Source: Deltaproteobacteria bacterium
GTDB lineage: Bacteria; Desulfobacterota; Syntrophia; Syntrophales; UBA2210
Direction of reading: 5' to 3'
NCBI GenBank assembly: GCA_030603465.1
Contig: JAUVXT010000025.1
Span: 1-16,232, forward strand
Length of the DNA: 16,232 nucleotides
A program made the position numbers and the translations under genes. Below are positions 14,758 through 16,232 of this stretch, piece by piece. Every line of letters starts with the position of its first letter. Position 1 is the first letter of the stretch. Below the pieces are notes generated by a model, which was given only the letters and a program-made list of their open reading frames with translations, was not told the DNA's origin and did not search any database.

Positions 14758-15729
14758 TTACAAACCTTTCAACGCCTCTTTCAGGAAGGCCTCTTTCTTT
14801 TGCCAGACCTTTTTCAATTCATCCCGGCCGATTACTTTCATCCCGGAACCGGTAGATTTCATCTTCCCCTGTATTTTCTTGTCATTGCACATCTTCATAA
14901 ATGAGTCTGCAAGCTTCTTGAGAATCTCCGGAGGCGTCCCCTGCGGAGCCCCGATACCCCTCATGTTACAGCTTGTATCATCGATGTCGTAACCTTCCTC
15001 TTTGAAGGTAGGTACATCGGGAACAAAGGAATCTCTAGACAGGTCTGCAATAGCCAGCAGTTTTAATCTATCCTTGCTGCGGAAGGCGTCGGATGTATTA
15101 TTAAAACCGCACTTCACTTCCCCGTTTATAACGCCCAGGAGCGCGGGGACTCCACCGGTATAGGGGATGTATTTTACATTGACCCCACAGGACTTATTCA
15201 ACTGGAGAAGCGCAATATGGTGACCCACATAAAGGCCGGCGCCGGAACAGGTAACCTTGCCGGGATTCTTTTTGGCAAACTCGATGAGATCCTTGGCCGA
15301 GTTAAATGGGCTGTCCTTGGCGACTACCAGAATGGCCGGATCATTACCCCAGTTGCCTATGGGTTCGAAGTTTCTGATATTGTACCTTGCCTTTTTGGGG
15401 AAGGCAATGGACTGGGCAATGAAGTGGGGCAGGTTGTACGAAAAGAGATCATATCCGTTCTTCTTCGCAGACGTCACGATCCAGTTCCATCCTACCATAC
15501 CGCCGGCTCCCGGCTTATTGATGATAACTATCGGCTGACTCAGATGGATCTGAGCCCTCATGGTCACGATGCGCGCCTGAAAGTCTGTGGCACCGCCCGG
15601 ATTATAAGGTACTGTTAATCGAACAGGCTTGTCGGGATATTCTGCCGCCGCCGTCATGGTAAAGCCGAAGACGGCAAAAGCCATTACCAGAATTGAAACC
15701 ACGGTTAAAATAGAAAATCTTTTTTTCAT
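14758..15729 (-). CDS. tctC: TTT transporter substrate-binding protein (TctC/Bug family)
   Basis: A 323-residue periplasmic binding protein. The signal peptide is MKKR, a hydrophobic core at residues 6-25, and a likely cleavage site after AAA (residue 29). The mature protein begins with the family hallmark EYPDKPVRLTVPYNPGGATDFQAR (cited in part), whose PGGATD loop contacts the ligand carboxylate through water molecules. Later marks are VIINKPGAGGMVGW, YIPYTGGVPALLGVINGEVKCGF and DVPTFKEEGYD. TctC proteins bind citrate, other di- and tricarboxylates or aromatic acids, and the ligand is not readable here. AAGGGAG precedes ATG 15729. It heads the TTT genes. The 218-base gap to the acyl-CoA synthetase gene upstream shows no clear promoter, though a TATAAC-like box lies near 15800. 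Confidence 0.94.
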   Translation of the reverse strand: MKKRFSILTVVSILVMAFAVFGFTMTAAAEYPDKPVRLTVPYNPGGATDFQARIVTMRAQIHLSQPIVIINKPGAGGMVGWNWIVTSAKKNGYDLFSYNLPHFIAQSIAFPKKARYNIRNFEPIGNWGNDPAILVVAKDSPFNSAKDLIEFAKKNPGKVTCSGAGLYVGHHIALLQLNKSCGVNVKYIPYTGGVPALLGVINGEVKCGFNNTSDAFRSKDRLKLLAIADLSRDSFVPDVPTFKEEGYDIDDTSCNMRGIGAPQGTPPEILKKLADSFMKMCNDKKIQGKMKSTGSGMKVIGRDELKKVWQKKEAFLKEALKGL

Positions 15730-15947
15730 GATGTACTCCCTTCTTACATTTTTCTGTTACGGAAAGAGTGTCCAACCTTCATGATGGGAATGAAAATGTT
15801 ATAATGCTAAATACAGAACAGGACGCCTCGTTCTTCCTGTCAGTAAACTCCTGGAGGACTTCTGCCTTTTCCTCTACAGGTTGGTGGACCTCTCTCCTTA
15901 CAGTTTCGCATAATCCTTTTCATTCCTTCATATATTTTTATTTTAAA

Positions 15948-16232
15948 CTACCCGGTCTCCAGTTTCTTCTTTTCTTCATCCCTGAGCGCGCGGCGCAATA
16001 TCTTGCCGGCCGACGAAAGGGGGAGTTCCTCACGGAATTCGATAATCCGCGGAACCTTAAATGAAGACAGCTTCTCTCTGCAAAAAGCCTGAATGTCACC
16101 GGCGTCGAGTGCTCCTTCAACATCATCTTTCGGAACCAGGAAGGCCTTGACGGTCTCCCCCCTGTATGGATCGGGAGCCCCTATCACTGCGGCAAGTTTT
16201 ACCCCCGGATATTGGTAAAGGGTCTCTTCCAC
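15948..16232 (-). CDS. AMP-dependent acyl-CoA synthetase, C-terminal end (cut by window edge)
   Basis: The frame is open to the right edge and closes with TAG at 15950-15948, so only the last 94 residues are visible. They form the mobile C-terminal domain of acyl-CoA synthetases: VEETLYQYPGVKLAAVIGAPDPYRGETVKAFLV (cited in part), then CREKLSSFKVPRIIEFREELP, and the catalytic lysine K77 of this fragment in SSAGKILRR. The usual family motif is TPSGKILRR, so the first serine pair is a minor change. The enzyme makes acyl-CoA from a carboxylic acid, ATP and CoA. It lies upstream of tctC on the same strand, so it may activate the acid taken up by the TTT system, in parallel with the CoA-transferase next to the TRAP system. 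Substrate unknown. Confidence 0.9.
   Translation of the reverse strand: MEETLYQYPGVKLAAVIGAPDPYRGETVKAFLVPKDDVEGALDAGDIQAFCREKLSSFKVPRIIEFREELPLSSAGKILRRALRDEEKKKLETG

Noticed and set aside
15768..15773. GTGTCC upstream of tctC as a further activator half-site
   Set aside because: A single six-base match with no inverted partner and no -24/-12 promoter nearby is expected by chance.
15797..15830. TATAAC-like -10 box for tctC on the - strand
   Set aside because: No acceptable -35 box lies 16-18 bases upstream, so I did not list it as a promoter.
1..16232. Mobile element, phage, defence or CRISPR system
   Set aside because: No transposase, integrase, terminal repeats, direct repeat arrays or defence-type domains were seen on either strand. 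All recognisable genes are transport, metabolism or regulation.

Overview
The window looks like part of the chromosome of an anaerobic, carboxylic-acid-degrading bacterium. A Desulfobacterota (former Deltaproteobacteria, Syntrophales-like) origin is my best guess. It rests on the gene mix: TRAP and TTT uptake systems, a CaiB/BaiF CoA-transferase, a PAS sigma-54 activator, a biotin carboxylase set and a thiolase, with moderate G+C. No rRNA, tRNA, CRISPR array, transposase or phage gene was seen.

Layout. Positions 1-1236 carry three small + strand genes: the end of a cupin protein, a one-helix membrane protein of unknown function and a GNAT acetyltransferase. They converge on a long - strand block that fills the rest of the window. 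Read in the direction of transcription (right to left), the block is: the end of an AMP-forming acyl-CoA synthetase (16232-15948); the TTT binding protein tctC; a fused tctA-tctB permease; a PAS/AAA+/Fis sigma-54-dependent activator (12442-11066); a 404-base regulatory gap; a CaiB/BaiF CoA-transferase; the TRAP genes dctP, dctQ and dctM; a biotin carrier protein, a biotin carboxylase and a 5S/pyruvate-type carboxyltransferase; and a thiolase (2619-1351).

How it may work together (inference). The activator sits directly upstream of the CoA-transferase gene. The gap between them holds a -24/-12 (sigma-54) promoter with exact spacing (10861-10846). Two CACRTG-centred dyads lie about 80-140 bases upstream of it, where enhancer sites are expected. 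This suggests an inducible operon: import a carboxylate by TRAP, activate it with CoA, carboxylate a 2-oxo-type acceptor with a three-polypeptide biotin enzyme, and cleave a 3-oxoacyl-CoA by thiolase. The carboxylase genes are tightly coupled (TGATG and ATGA overlaps). They pair an acetyl-CoA-carboxylase-type BCCP and BC with an HMG-CoA-lyase-fold carboxyltransferase, a combination that makes the true acceptor uncertain.

Both binding-protein genes are followed by a 13-bp hairpin before their permease genes. The one after tctC has a T-run and looks like an intrinsic terminator. The one after dctP lacks a T-run and looks like an mRNA-end stabiliser. Two hairpins with T-runs on the + strand (2644-2687 and 12539-12581) point against the flow of all neighbouring genes and are unexplained.
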